Source: Nephromyces sp. MM_2019 (taxonomy: Eukaryota; Apicomplexa; Aconoidasida; Nephromycida). Taken from it: a stretch of DNA of 30,009 nt. The position numbers were made by a program, and so were the translations under genes. Shown here piece by piece: positions 11,186-23,582 of this stretch. Numbering within the stretch: the first letter of the stretch is position 1; each line of letters opens with the position of its first letter. Location: positions 7,631-37,639 of the forward strand of contig JADHZB010001148.1 in the NCBI GenBank assembly GCA_015657535.1. The letters run 5' to 3'. Below the pieces are notes generated by a model. It made no database searches and was not told the DNA's origin. It saw nothing but the letters and a program-made list of their open reading frames with translations.

Positions 11186-12740
11186 GAGCACCCATGGTAA
11201 AACCGAAGACTTGTAAACTGCTATGAATTCGTTAAGCGTATTAACTTATTTTATATCTCCTTTAACAATACAAAAAATATCTTTGACTTTTCAGCAAAAA
11301 TTGGCTTTTTTAATTCCATCAAAATAAATTAACTGCCGAAAGCATCGATGCTAGCTTTCCATATGCTATGACAAGCTAAGAAATTACAGCTAAGGCATAT
11401 AGTTCCTCAAACTCATATCGAGGGCTCATCTGTTCCCAAAGTGAAATTCATTTCATTGAGTAGCACTGTGAATATTCAGCTACTACAATTGAGTAGTACT
11501 AAGCATAAAATATCAAGTTAGCAAAAAATTGCTAATTCTACTTGTAGGCAATATGGCAGGCCAAGCAGGATATGCAAATAAGTTAAAATAAACTAAGGTA
11601 AGACTTTAACACAATACTTCCTCCTGATGATAACACCACCTTCATCACATGTTTAACTTGAGTAGTTCACTTAATGACAGTAGAATTGCCTCGAATGTCA
11701 AGCCACCGGCTATATGTACGGCTGAAAAAAATACAGCTCACCTCCAGCGTCTCGCCTCAATGTATTAGAGCGTTGTACAAAATTTTGATCAACTTGTGAC
11801 CTTCATTCGTTACAGAGGAATAGAACTGAAATCCTATAAAACCTATAAGTACGTCACAAAATATTTTTGTGCACTTGTAAGATGGTTCTTCAGCTTCTAT
11901 ATTCTAGGTAAGGTATCTCTTTCTACTACATTTCTTCCAGCAGAAGCTATAATCTAAGTAGGGCTAATCGATCATGGCTTCTCAAAATTTTTTGCACGAT
12001 GACACAATAAGGTGGCTATTCATTGCCTTAGCTCCGAAGACGTGTCAAAGTCCTTGCACAAGATGTTGTACGCTCATCATTAACATTAGCATGCAAGCTT
12101 AAATTTTTTCGGTGAAAAAGTAAGATTTCATACACGGAGATATTATCATCTCATATGTTATTATGAAATTTAATGTAAATGAAATAAATGTGTACTAGCT
12201 TTGCGCAACAGTCCCAAAGTAGGTGTGCTTCAAGGGCAGAAGTACATCTATATGGTTATTTTGTGCTGCTGAAACTTTACCATGCTCCGTGCCAAATTTG
12301 TGTCGAACACAGCTTAGGCCTACATAGGACATTTGAATGGTTGCCTCGCGCGATATTCACTGTAACTTCGCCATGGCATTGCTGCCCTTGCTCGCTCTAC
12401 AGCGCTGTTATTCCGGTCGTATCGCGCGCTGCGTTAACTCCTGTTTGGCAGCTACTTCTTAGGTTGCTCTATGAAGTAACTTGACAGTTTTATGCCAATA
12501 AATCCTGCATGAGCAATCACTATGCATATCGTAACGTCTGAATTCATGTAAGACGCCTAACTTCTTGCGAGTGATACGTGGACCTATAGCGGCACTTGAC
12601 TATAGGTTACGAAGTAATTTTCAGTGTACCATTAAATTAGCTTGCAAAGCTAACTAGAACCTTCGAAAGTATCATAAATGCAGTCCCCATAAATTAGCAC
12701 AGTATCTACTAGTCTTCGTTAACCCTGTGTATCATCTTCC

Positions 12741-12950
12741 TTATAGTGTAGGTTTGCCTGCAGGAAAAAAGGTATTCCAGTAGCACCATAGTATGAGAAG
12801 AGCTACTGCCCAAGTTGCAAATGGCTTTTCAAACCCTCCAGCCTTACATGACAAGTTGCGAGTTTCCACGAAATGGTAAAAAGCTACATCCTTGCATTCT
12901 CCTTGAACCACTTGCTTAGACATTTGATATCGCCGATTATTTATTCCCAT
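12741..12950 (-). CDS. Small open frame with one hydrophobic segment, unrecognised, doubtful
   Basis: A 69-codon minus-strand frame has a polar first half and a hydrophobic, Trp-rich segment near residues 44-60, then a Phe-Phe-Pro-Ala-Gly end. The stretch from 12863 to 12777 has a donor-like GTAAGG start and a pyrimidine-rich CAG end 87 nt apart, a multiple of three, so it could equally be a retained intron in an even smaller gene. I recognise no family. It is more likely chance than real, and is recorded because it is the most structured frame in the gap. Confidence 0.12.
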   Translation of the reverse strand: MGINNRRYQMSKQVVQGECKDVAFYHFVETRNLSCKAGGFEKPFATWAVALLILWCYWNTFFPAGKPTL

Positions 12951-13459
12951 AAGTATTTATGGGAGCAGTAAAATTGCATGGCGCAGTAATTTATTGGCTA
13001 GTAATCTTTCAAGTTGCGCTTGTGCTTAATGGAGTACCTAGTGCTGCTACTCTAATAATTGTTACTCATGAACACTAAGTGTAGGAAAAAAAAAATTAGA
13101 ATGCGAATTACGAAGTAGTTAAGCTCTATTCATTGCTTCAAACACCACCATAATGAAAATGCACACAGGCTGCAGTAATAAGATTTTTTTACCCCCCTAA
13201 TTAATAGTTCAAAGCACTTAAATGGCACTGCATAACAATCTAGTATTATTACCAATCGGCTATATTCCTTAAGGCTCTAACAGTACGCACTAATGCAGGT
13301 TCCCTCTATAACTAGGGATATAATCTGCTTTAGCAAACAACTTACTTGGTTCGTAGAATGGTGCCCTAGAATCACTTACCGGTGAATCTTCAATGCTGCT
13401 AAGAAATAGTAGACTCAGATCGAGAAAATAAAAAAGCAAAAGCAATTGTCACATAATGG

Positions 13460-13484
13460 ACTCGAGTTCGATATCGACTCGAGT
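13460..13484. repeat. Imperfect 25-bp palindrome
   Basis: Arms ACTCGAG (13460-13466) and CTCGAGT (13478-13484) are exact reverse complements and surround TTCGATATCGA, whose last ten bases are themselves palindromic. The same bases also form a direct repeat of GACTCGAGTT. No gene is supported nearby. Confidence 0.6.
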
Positions 13485-16400
13485 TTGTGTAGCTGCTCTT
13501 AAGGGCATGGGTTATAATTGGGACATGTACAACCGCATTACAAAAAACTGTCCTGCAGGCCCCGCGAAAGCGATATTTTGAATATTCATAGAAACAATAA
13601 CCTGCAGCAGATTTTCTAAATCTAATTGGTGCGCACTTCATCTATTTATTTAGCCGGATTTATAATTCAAACTTGAAAAACAGTGAGTATAAACCGATAC
13701 CACTCTAAACAACTTGGTGTAAATTTTTTAAGCCTATTAATGTTTCTGAACAAATGTTGAATAAAATTATGCAGCACTTGCAATTTATATGCCTGCTTAT
13801 TAAACATAACTTGCAGAACTTCTGCTCTTGTTGCCACAAGTATACATCATTTTTTAACGCTTTTGACCTAACTTTAAATGTCATATCAGCAGTATTTTAT
13901 CATATCTTCATGAGCACAATGAACTTTCAGGACCATAGTGCTCATCAGCAATAAATTTATAGAATCATTTCAAATGGGTAAAAAGTCAGCATTGCTGTAT
14001 TAAAAGCGTCATCCTTAAGAATATAGTTAAGTGAGCTATTCAAAAACAAAAGTTCAGCACGCTTCGGGTGTTTTTTCATTGGTGAAAATTTTATACCAAA
14101 ATTGAGTCAAAGAGAGCATGAAAACTTTTTAAAAAATATCCAACCAAGCCAATTTCAAAATTGTTATGTCTTTATACCAGGAAGCCAGCGCAATTCCTCT
14201 TCAAAATTTTTTATATTGAATTTGCTTCACTTAAAGCCTAGTGGATCGAAGTAGTTTGCAGCTTTTGAAGTTCACTGCGAGTCTTTCTTTTAACAGGGCC
14301 CATAGGGAAGTAAAATTTTTTTTGCCCATCTCAGATTTCTGCTACGCAGAGGCACATGCACCTAGGTTAATACAATGAACTACATGAAGCCCTTGCCTAC
14401 ATCTTTCACAAGTCTAAAAGTTCATTATATTAATTAAACTAATATTGAAGTGCTGTGCCATACTCCAACGAGGTACGAAGTCGTAAAAAAGAATTTCATT
14501 GCATTTTAAGGAGCATTCGAAGCATAGAACTTCGCCGATTTTGCGAAATATCTGTCAGGAAATACTTCTTAAGATATTTTTGGGTTCCAAATGGTTATCA
14601 TCTAGCAACTAGCCTTTTTATTATAATTTTTGTGGCATCATTCCGGTACTGATTGGGTGAATTATGTGTAAATAACAATAATTCCAACGAAAAAAGCACA
14701 TAAAATACGTAAAGGATATGCGCATACTCTTATAAGTATTCTGATCTTATTTAGAAAGCTTTCAAGCCATACAAAAGCAAAAAGCCTGATATTCATAGAA
14801 AATGATACCTTTACAAGGTTTTCTAGATGGCCCAGCTTTATAGCGGAAGCATTTTTAACGAGAATTACTAGTTTTATATTGAAACATTGAAAGTGTGTTC
14901 AACAAAGTTTGCTTGTTATGTAAGGAGCACAGTGATTACTCCGAAGAGCGCCTCCCTATAGACAAGCAAGAAATAGTCTTCAAGTTAGCTCATCCCTTTA
15001 ACACCTTTCTACAGTCATCTCGGGAATCTTTACTTGATAACATTCGATTAAGCCACCAATGTCCGGGAATGCTACTAGTAGACGCATGATTTACCGTTAA
15101 AACAAGACAGCTGCCTTATAAATAATTTTCATCCATAAAGTGTGGTCATCAGAACGAGGTATCAAAAATATTGAAGGAATGCTGCCTAAGCTAGACCATG
15201 TGTTGCCATAATATATTAATTCTTTTTATCGAAGTAAAATTTGTCCAATACCCTATTAGAGAGAGATTTATAGGGCTTAATAGATACGAGAGATAAAGCA
15301 TATTCCTAAAGTAAGAAAGTAATAAAAATAAATATTATCCTAGCTAAAGAACGGAGTAATGGGCTTTTAATGTTGGCTAATATATTTTATACCAGAAAGG
15401 ACTTACCACTACCGGAGAGGGCAAACAAAGTTTTACTCTTTGTGTACGGTAAAAGTTTTTTTGCCTATTTTTAGCTATATTGTGAGGGTGAAATAGAGAA
15501 ATAGAATAAGTAAAAAAGCAACCGAATGAGCCTCCAAATATTATCATACATTATTCAAGGGTGCAGCAAGTTTCGATGCAAATACAGCATAGGATATATT
15601 AAAAACAAAATCTTTTTGGACTGTCTACAGTTCTTTTACATCTCCTATAGCTACTAATGTAGTCAATATGAAAGTAAAAGTACAAAAAGCTCCGAAAGTT
15701 TCTATAACATCCTCTAAGACAATTGAAAAAATCAAAAAATTCGACTAATTTACCATCCTTGAAAATTTTTTCAAGCTTGAAAGCTCGTGAATAGGAAGGA
15801 TTTAAGCTACCAAATCAGGGAATTTGTTGATAATGGGAATCATTACTGCTGACTGTAGGACACTTCAGCTGCACTCACTCCACAGGTGATACAGCAAAAA
15901 TTGTTTTGATCCGTTTTTTATGGTATTATTGCTAGGAGAGTCACGAAACATAGCTTATCATACTGTTGCTAATTAAAAAAATTTTGCACCAACATGGTGT
16001 ATCCTTGATACTCTGTAACTCTCTTGCTTAAAATCTGTGCGCCAATTTTAAAGATAATCTGGTATCAACAGGAAAAACTTGATTATCATGCACTCTTTAT
16101 ACTGCTTGTAAGATATTTGTGCATGAAAAAAAATTAATACAAAACATAAAGCGAGACTAATTTTTATGGAACTGAGGCAAATTCGTTAAGTATGCACAAA
16201 AATGCATGCTGATGTACGTATGGCATTGGAAATTCCGTGAAATTTTGCTCTTAAAAACTGAATGCGTAAGCGATCCTTAAACTTCACAAAACCACAATAA
16301 ATATACTATACTGCCATCAAAAAGTACTCTGGATGCCTGGCCTACCATTTCAAATTTAGATTACTCTCTATCCTCTAAGTTTGAATTAACTTTACGATTT

Positions 16401-17307
16401 ATTCTTCATATATACACTGGTTAGTAGTACCGCAATGGCATATCTTGGAAGTGAGGTGTAATTACGATTTATAAGCATTATTGATACGGTATGATTACAG
16501 TTTGTTGCCAAGTTCATTATGAAATGCTAGAAAAAAATATTGCACTTACTCTACTGATAAGAAGGCTTATTTCCATTAAGTGTATAACCCTGTTTTAAGT
16601 GACTAAGCATTTTTGAAATGCCGGTCCACTATGTATTTATAAAAATTTGATTGAGAAAATATACTAGCGTATCGGAAATAGTTTTAAAATGTCATATTTA
16701 ACGATGAACCTCCTTAAGGAAGACCACATCCCTGTCATTGAAGAAGAGACATACAAACACGAAAAGCATGACTGAGAATGCGCAGACTAAATTTACAGTT
16801 TCAGACACGAGCGATATATATAACAGAACTTAGACCATTTGGGATCTTTGCACTAAAATCCTTCACATTTATCAAGCAATTTCCGTAATTAGCGAATGGA
16901 GCTGACAATTCTCCGTATGCACCGGGCGCTGTAGTAGCCACTCTAAGGAAAATAGTCGTTATGTTATGGAATCGTTTTGCTCAGCGGGTATATCCATAAT
17001 GCTCTGGCGGAGTTCCGCTAGCAGGCGAAATTGTAACACCCAAAAAATGGTTATGAAATCAGCGTGAAAAGCAAATCGGTAGGCAGATTGCAAAATAACC
17101 ACACTTTACGGACGAAAAACGGCAGCTATGAGCCTGGAACGCATATATCACTATATATCGACAGCACTAATACACCAGTTCCCTCGGTGCATAGTAATAT
17201 GCATCACTCAAGTTTTGCAGTTTTTTTCTTGAGCACCGAAGGTCGAAACTACGTTCTGCCTGTATCTGGAATTTGATGACGCTTTCCAGCAAACTAATAT
17301 CTTAACC

Positions 17308-17333
17308 ATGCCTTGTGAAGAGCAGTGTTGCAG
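17308..17333 (+). other. Possible first exon of the alpha/beta hydrolase (Cys-rich N-terminus)
   Basis: An ATG at 17308 opens eight codons, with cysteines at 3, 7 and 8, and ends at AG|GTACCA in phase 2, which completes an Arg codon with the first base of the secure exon at 18272. The exon is only 26 nt, so the match could be chance. The secure second exon has no in-frame ATG before its acceptor (a TGA stop lies at 18249-18251), so some upstream start exon is required. Confidence 0.35.
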
Positions 17334-20300
17334 GTACCAAAACTGGTGATTTTTCAGGAAATCACCACACTATTCGCTCCTCTACAGTAGAAGGGAGTTA
17401 GACCACATTACGTTTGTGTCACTTAGTCTTTCAATATTTTATCCCATGAAATGTGATGAAGGCTTGCAGTTTACTGATAGACGCTTGCATAACCCGTCAT
17501 TTTTTCATTTTTTTAATACTGAGAAATATTTATTGCATACTATCCCGCGCAATAAGACGTAATTAAATGTGTTTTTGCAGTATTAAGTTGGCTGATGTTC
17601 TTTTAGGTTGAGTCGTAATACTTTGTGAAACTTAATGTTTATCATCGAATGCTCTGCGCTCATTGTAGAGCATGTAGAATCTTAATTTATAGAATTGTGT
17701 TTGTCAAGTCTTCTTCTATTTTTAATAATACCGTAGTTTTAATCGAAGACAAGAATCTTTGCAAGAGTTGCCCAGAATCTCGAATAAGATGGCTAAACTT
17801 GCTGTCAGATGCTTAAGCTCATAATGTTGTAGGAGGTGCGCAAAAGTTCTTGGAGTTTTCATTTAACATTTACAACTTAGAAGCTCTAATTTGATTTGTG
17901 TCCACGCTTCGATAAATAGCTTGTGCGGTTACTCGAAGCCAAAATTACGGGCAAACGAGAGATTCATGTTACAACGCTACTACACCTACAAACTTATTCG
18001 GAATTGATAATGCTGACTGCTACCTTGGCTGCATATCGCTACAATTTTCTGTTACGCAAAGAAGTGAGAGTTCACGAACTGCTGACGGTATTTATCGTGT
18101 TAATTGATGCATATCCCTTAGATTGAGGTTTTTTTTGGAAGGTTTGCTGTAATCTTGCCGTCTGTTTTGCTGTTTTATGATACAAATCGCAAAGTAGATC
18201 GCGTTAAATGATTTCCCCTGCTACTAATTTGCGGGAAACATGCACTGCTGAAGTCCTTTTCTGAATTACAGAGTATCAAGTCGCCATTTTAAGGCAAAAT
18301 CAAATGATGGCGTAATAATCGATGGTTGCTATTACTTCCCTAGCAACTTGAGCCATCCTTATTCTATCGCTTACCAACCTCTTATCATCACAGTACACCA
18401 ATGGAGCATCATAGGAGGACAGGGGTAATGAAAGTATACCCATTAATATTGCTGAAGGAATTTTGATAAGGCGTAGGCTGCATTATTTGTTAAAATCAAC
18501 TTGGGGTGTACCCCATTGATATAGTAACTGTACTTGTTTCACAAAGTAGGCCTAGCTGTTTTGTACATGAAATATATTACCAGCCTATGGATACACTGGA
18601 ATTTGCTCAGAATGAAGAAATAGTGAATATGACATGCTGAATGCACTAAAATATGTTTTAAAATTCAAAATTTACCTGTTTTCCAGCTTTTTACTCAACC
18701 AAGGTGTCTTTTTAATGCAATGAAACCTGCGTACTACTTCATATGCTTTTTTTATGGAGCAATATCACATGGTTGTGTAGCCTTAGAATTACCTTGGCAA
18801 CTTTATTCCTACTTTCGTAGTATGCACTGCTGTTATCCAGCTACAATGCCTGCGTAACTAGCTCTTCTAACTTTATATTTCCCTTTTGTACCTTCTTATG
18901 GGTGAAAAAACTAAGCCCCAGTTATTTGCAACATCTATTCTCATGACATGTAGCTTCATCTTGAAATTTCTCTCCACAGTTTCTGCTAAAGCCGCTAACT
19001 TTTGCTGTTTCGGCTTCTTTTTTACTTGCGCATATTTACTCAACTTCTGATTTAAATGGAAGTAAGGAAAACCATTTTTCGCGATCATTAATGAAATTCA
19101 AATAAAAAAATGCTGTTGCCTAGAGTCATCCTTATAAATGTATTTATGTAATAATATATCGTAGAAAGGCTTTTCTCTTAGACTTTTTAAAGCGTTATTT
19201 GCTTATTATTCATGTTACGCATGCTTCATAGTGCTTTCTTCAAGCTCACTACTTTGAAATTCGGTTAGCGGCAGGTTCGTGCACCGATGCTTTGTTCAAT
19301 GTTTTTTTGGCCCCAAAATTTCACATGCTTAAATTTCTCAAGCTTATACTCGATAAATAATTCTGCTTGTAGATCTATATTACAAGGGTTTGTCAATAAT
19401 TTGGTTTCCGCAGGCCTACCTGCAATAAATTTTGATCTTAGAGGAGTAGGAAAATCTTCGGGAAGGTATGATATCTTTGCTTAATCGTGAAAATTTACCT
19501 TCTTCCTTCATGATTTCTGCTATATGTAATGTAATTTTATAGGGTTTATAAGTATATCTGCGCTTTAATTTGCCTATTTCAAGGTAATCTCAGCTTGAAA
19601 AGCAACTGCGAATTCAACTTTGCACGCTTATGCAGATTACATTCAATATTTTGTGAATTTTTCCAATTTTTGTATGTGTTCACCTTTTACTGGGGAAATT
19701 TTTTTTCTCCAGTAGGCCGCAGAGCGATAAATTTGATGAATGAGCAGTGCTTTCAATTGGAATATTTTTCATTAAATGTAAAATTATTCTTGGCGTTGCA
19801 CTCGACATTGAAGTGTTTTATCTTGCTCAGTTTCTTTAACCGAGGAAATATTTGTTGTATGATTGCCTTTTCAACGTGATGTCACTTTGCTGCTTTGTGA
19901 GGTATGATTGCTTTAGTGGAAATAAATTTCAGCGGCTATCTCTCTTTTTAGGACCAATGAAATGAGGAAATAATAATATTGGTACTTGATATATTTGTGA
20001 GGCGATATTCCTTTTTGTTTAAGCCGATAAGGCAACTAGAAATTAATATGATGCATTTTGTGCAATCCCTTGAGTAATGATGTTTGTATTGTGCATAGTG
20101 AAGCCACTAAATAGACTTTAATCTCTTTGAAAAATTTGCATGAAAGTTTTTAGTATTGCACGTGGTGTTTATGCAAAAGGTAGTGCGCTTTTGATGATAT
20201 TAACGTAGAGGCTGTAGAATGATAATCCGATTGGTAATTACCAGTGTTTTACTCCAAATTAATGCTGTTTTACTGTGTTTCCATATAATTTTGTGTATTA

Positions 20301-23300
20301 TGAAGGTTTAAAAAAAGTCCATCTGCTGATAATTTTGTCACCACTCTTTAGAAATGGAGTATATCATGCCAGTTACTGTGGATAGCAAAGGTTTAGATGT
20401 GTTTAATAACTTTATCCTTACAAGATAGAAAAAATCATTCAAAATATTAAGAGAATCGCATGCTTGAGAGGGTCCTGTATTCATAGGTGGCTTTTTTTTT
20501 AACCCGTTTCCGAAAATCGTTACCTACCAGATCCCACGCATTATATAGTTGTAAACTCGGCTGAAAACAAAATTTGTTCGTAAAGTATTTCTATGGAATC
20601 AAATGGAGATCTTTTAGCGGAAGAAAACTGTTTTATACACTTCAAACTCAATATTCATTCAAGAGCTATATACTATCATTCGCTTGAAAATGCTGCAATT
20701 TGCTTTTCTGGGAAGTTAGGTGCAAATTGTATTTGAGTTTACAAACTACTATTAGGTTTCAAAAATAAGGGCATTTTTTTATACGCCCTTGCTGCTAATC
20801 CCGTTTGTGGAGGGCTACTTAATTTTTTAACATTTTTAACCATCATATTCTTCACTACTTTTAGCTCGCTCACTGTTCCTATGGTGTCAAAGTTTTAGCG
20901 GCCTCTAGGCGTCGCTCCTGAATGACTTTTTTACTCAAACGGATTATTATTTGTTATAGTTAGTTTCGCCATGCTACCCTTTCGTTAAAGTTATATCTAC
21001 ATTTTACATTTTATTTGGACTTCCTCCTAGATATCTCATCGAGGATCATATTGTACAAGGCAGATTCTGTAAAAGATGTGAATCCTCTAGCATTGATAAT
21101 AATTTGTAGCATTAGTTTAAAACAGGCGTGAACGGTGAGTCTAGCTTCCAGGAAATCAAAGACTGAAATTTTTTACTGGGCCTCCGCATTGTATTAAAAT
21201 TTTTAGGCCTACTTTCACAGGAACTAGCGAAGTGAAGGATGTACTGGCCGTCTGCCGATGGGCAGTTGATAACTTGGACGCCAGCAATATTATATTGCTT
21301 GGTTGTTCAGCGGGGAGCTGTATAGCAGGTGAGTCGCATTTAGTAGGGTGGTGTTAAACTTTCTTGCCTAGGCTCTGCTCTGGAATTATGCGTTTAGAGC
21401 TAGTGTTTAAGGGACTTCATTCACATTTTGTGTCTTCATAAGGCTTTTTAATCAGAAGCATATTTTCTTTTCTTTCCCAGGATCCTCGATTGACTACCTC
21501 GAAGAAATTAAGGGCTACATTGGGTTAACTTATGTATTTGGATTTTTTGCTTCTCTATTTTTTCGGTAAGAGATGTCTATGGATTATTTATCGTATGGCT
21601 ATGACGACAAACAAGTTTTAAATTGGAAATTTCTCATTGAAAGGCTTGATAGTAGGATTTTTTGCGTATGAATACAACCTACCTTGTAGCTGAGAGTAAA
21701 AAGGAGGCATCGAAACTTTGTAATGAGTCTCTGAACAGTTATGATTTTCCTGGCATTGCAGCATGTCGAGCTACCGCACTGGTCATCTTTTGAATGGTTG
21801 CCTTCAGACTTTTCCCAATAAATCTTACCTTCCAAGAGTCTCGTTACCCTCTCCTGCTACTTTGATAATGTGGATATACTTTAAGTTTTTTGAAGTGTTC
21901 TTAATAGTAAGCTGTAAGTTACCTTCGTCTGCGATTGTGCTGTGGTAACCCCAGAATAACTTAGGCTATCTTATGTACTGACTCATAATTTGCCTTTGAT
22001 TTCAATGCTTTCAAATGCCCAGATCCCATTATAACGCCATCATAAACTCCCCTAAACCAAAATTGTTTATTCATGCTGGAAATGATGGATTCACTGGAAT
22101 GTCAACCTTTAAAGCTTATATGAAGAGGTTAGTGTTGTTTTGAATCAGAAATTTTGCAGCACGTACCGTTTTACTAAGCGCTGTCTCTATTGACTAGCAG
22201 CATAGCGCGGCGAGTATATTTTCCAGTCACTGCGAACTGTAAGCGTCATTGGTCATATTATTTGTAAAATAGTGTTATATTTCGGTATTTTTGTACTCTT
22301 AATCATGTGTAACGCTGAGTTATTTTTTTTCTCCATCGCTTGACGTAGACAGGCCTTTTTATAGCAGTCTCCTTATTTCCTTCCCAGTTAATTATACGGA
22401 AATTATGATACTTGCTATATTGGATCAAGCTTTTTCAGATATGCAACTCCTGTATAATTATACATAAGCTTGTTAGATTTTAATTTGATTATTTTTTATG
22501 CATCAGTCCTTCTAACTAGTACATCCTTTGGTGCAATGCTTCATGTTGAAGCTGAGAAATAAACCAGCATAGTTGGACGTAAATGTGTTTGAAATTACTG
22601 TGGTCTCATAGTATTATAGTATTCGTTAAAGATTTGAAATATTACGTAGTTGCCATGGCATAAAGTATAACTGCACTATCTAAAGCTTGCCTCGGTTTGC
22701 ATCCTAAAATTTAAAGCTCTAGATAATCACGGAAAATGATGCTGGAATTATTTTGCTGCCCAAGTATGGGCTATAATGCCAAATGCTTCGAAAAAATTCT
22801 CATTTTACACTTGTTGAAATCCTTGGTCTCCGCTAATTACGTCCTTTTCTAACGGTCTGTATGATTTTCTAGAGGTAACTATGATAAAAAAGCATTTCAG
22901 GGTGTTAATGTTTGCAATAGTTGGAAGCTCTAGCCTTAAGATCTTTCAAAGGGTATATTGTCTGCTTTCCTTAGAAGAGTCATTTTAATACTAGCGACCT
23001 ATCTAAAAATCTATTTCTCTGAATCTCCTATGTTTATTTTTAGGGTTAGAAAACCGGTGTGGACTCATATTGTAGATAATGCAGGACACTTTGATTTGCA
23101 GGTAACTGAAACTACCAAAGAAAATTATGCATTGTCAAATGTTTTTCATGCGGACACTATTAATCTCTGCTGTCACTCGCCTGACGCAGCACACATATAC
23201 ATGTGGTAAAGACGCCTCCCTTTAGCTCAACGTATAAGAGTGCTACCAAAAAACGCTTCTATCTGGTTAAATTTCAAGCCAATTAGGTTATTAAATAATA

Positions 23301-23582
23301 ATGTTGCTGAAGTCCTCAAAATATCACCCCAAAGTTTTTATTTTTTGGCAGTTTTTTCCCTTCGCTTTTACTGTTTCTTGATGTAGCATGACAGCGTGCG
23401 CACTATTTTGGTAAATCATCCTTTCGAACATTAACTTTTAGTGATTGTTAGCGGTGGATTATACGTATTCTAGATAGTTCTCGAATTTTAATACTGCTCA
23501 GGGTGATGAGTTCGCCGAAGAATTATGCAGGTTAACGCAAAAATTTGTAAAGGACTTGCTAGTTGTCTCTACTTTGGACTAA
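17308..23582 (+). CDS. Alpha/beta hydrolase with complete Ser-Asp-His triad, eight exons, 240 residues
   Basis: Exons: 17308-17333 (tentative), 18272-18424, 19373-19465, 21207-21328, 21481-21565, 22023-22127, 23044-23101 and 23502-23582, the last including a TAA stop. All junctions are GT-AG and in phase, and the total is 723 nt. Residues 46-60 hold a beta strand and a His51/Gly-Gly loop typical of the oxyanion region. Residues 79-90 give the hydrolase signature Asn-Phe-Asp-Leu-Arg-Gly-x-Gly-Lys-Ser-Ser-Gly. The nucleophile elbow is Gly-Cys-Ser125-Ala-Gly. The acid is Asp181 in Gly-Asn-Asp-Gly-Phe-Thr after the Lys-Pro-Lys-Leu-Phe-Ile strand, and the base is His210 in Ala-Gly-His-Phe. The protein is short and lacks a large lid, like small serine esterase/dienelactone-type hydrolases that may act on acyl esters. 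The substrate is unknown. There is no signal peptide or membrane segment, so it is probably cytosolic. Only the first exon is weakly supported. Confidence 0.88.
17334..18271 (+). other. Proposed intron 1 of the hydrolase gene
   Basis: This 938-nt stretch contains two open frames without recognisable domains (17625-17816 and 17923-18126) that I do not accept as exons. A perfect 8-bp-arm inverted repeat (GGTGATTT and AAATCACC, 17345-17366) sits just after the proposed donor. Nothing else was seen. Confidence 0.4.
19466..21206 (+). other. Large intron of the hydrolase gene (1,741 nt)
   Basis: Flanked by AG|GTATGA and TTTTAG|G, it splits an Arg codon just after the Gly-Lys-Ser-Ser-Gly motif. It is AT-rich, with T-runs and no supported exon or repeat. 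The open frame 19595-19879 is hydrophobic low complexity and out of context. Confidence 0.8.

Larger units (their letters stand above)
11068..17307. other. Intergenic region between divergent adhesin and hydrolase genes; no gene supported
   Basis: About 6.2 kb holding the presumed promoters of both neighbours. Open frames are all under 100 codons and show no recognisable domain or phase-compatible exon chain. The most protein-like are 12188-12484 (plus), 12741-12950 (minus) and 14895-15089 (plus). A GC-richer patch with several CG dinucleotides lies near 12340-12450, and there is an imperfect palindrome at 13460-13484. Single GCATGC sites occur near 12089 and 16204. The 5' untranslated regions cannot be located without transcript data. 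Confidence 0.6.

Noticed and set aside
10874..11191. 105-codon minus-strand frame overlapping the signal peptide exon
   Set aside because: Different frame with no domain; the overlapping frame starting at 11067 gives a clear signal peptide and a phase-matched donor.
11746..11751. GAGACG on the minus strand upstream of the adhesin, resembling the coccidian promoter element (A/T)GAGACG
   Set aside because: The first base is C rather than A or T, it is about 680 bp from the ATG, and a 6-bp match is expected by chance.
21762..21948. Frame with an in-phase acceptor inside the hydrolase intron, considered as an exon
   Set aside because: It leads to a stop, no donor gives a good continuation, and direct joining of 21565 to 22023 restores a typical hydrolase sequence. 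Kept only as a possible splice decoy.
23102..23209. Read-through of hydrolase exon 7 to a stop at 23209 as the C-terminus
   Set aside because: A CAG|GTAACT donor follows the His210 region, and a phase-0 exon at 23502-23582 supplies a proper C-terminal helix and a stop.
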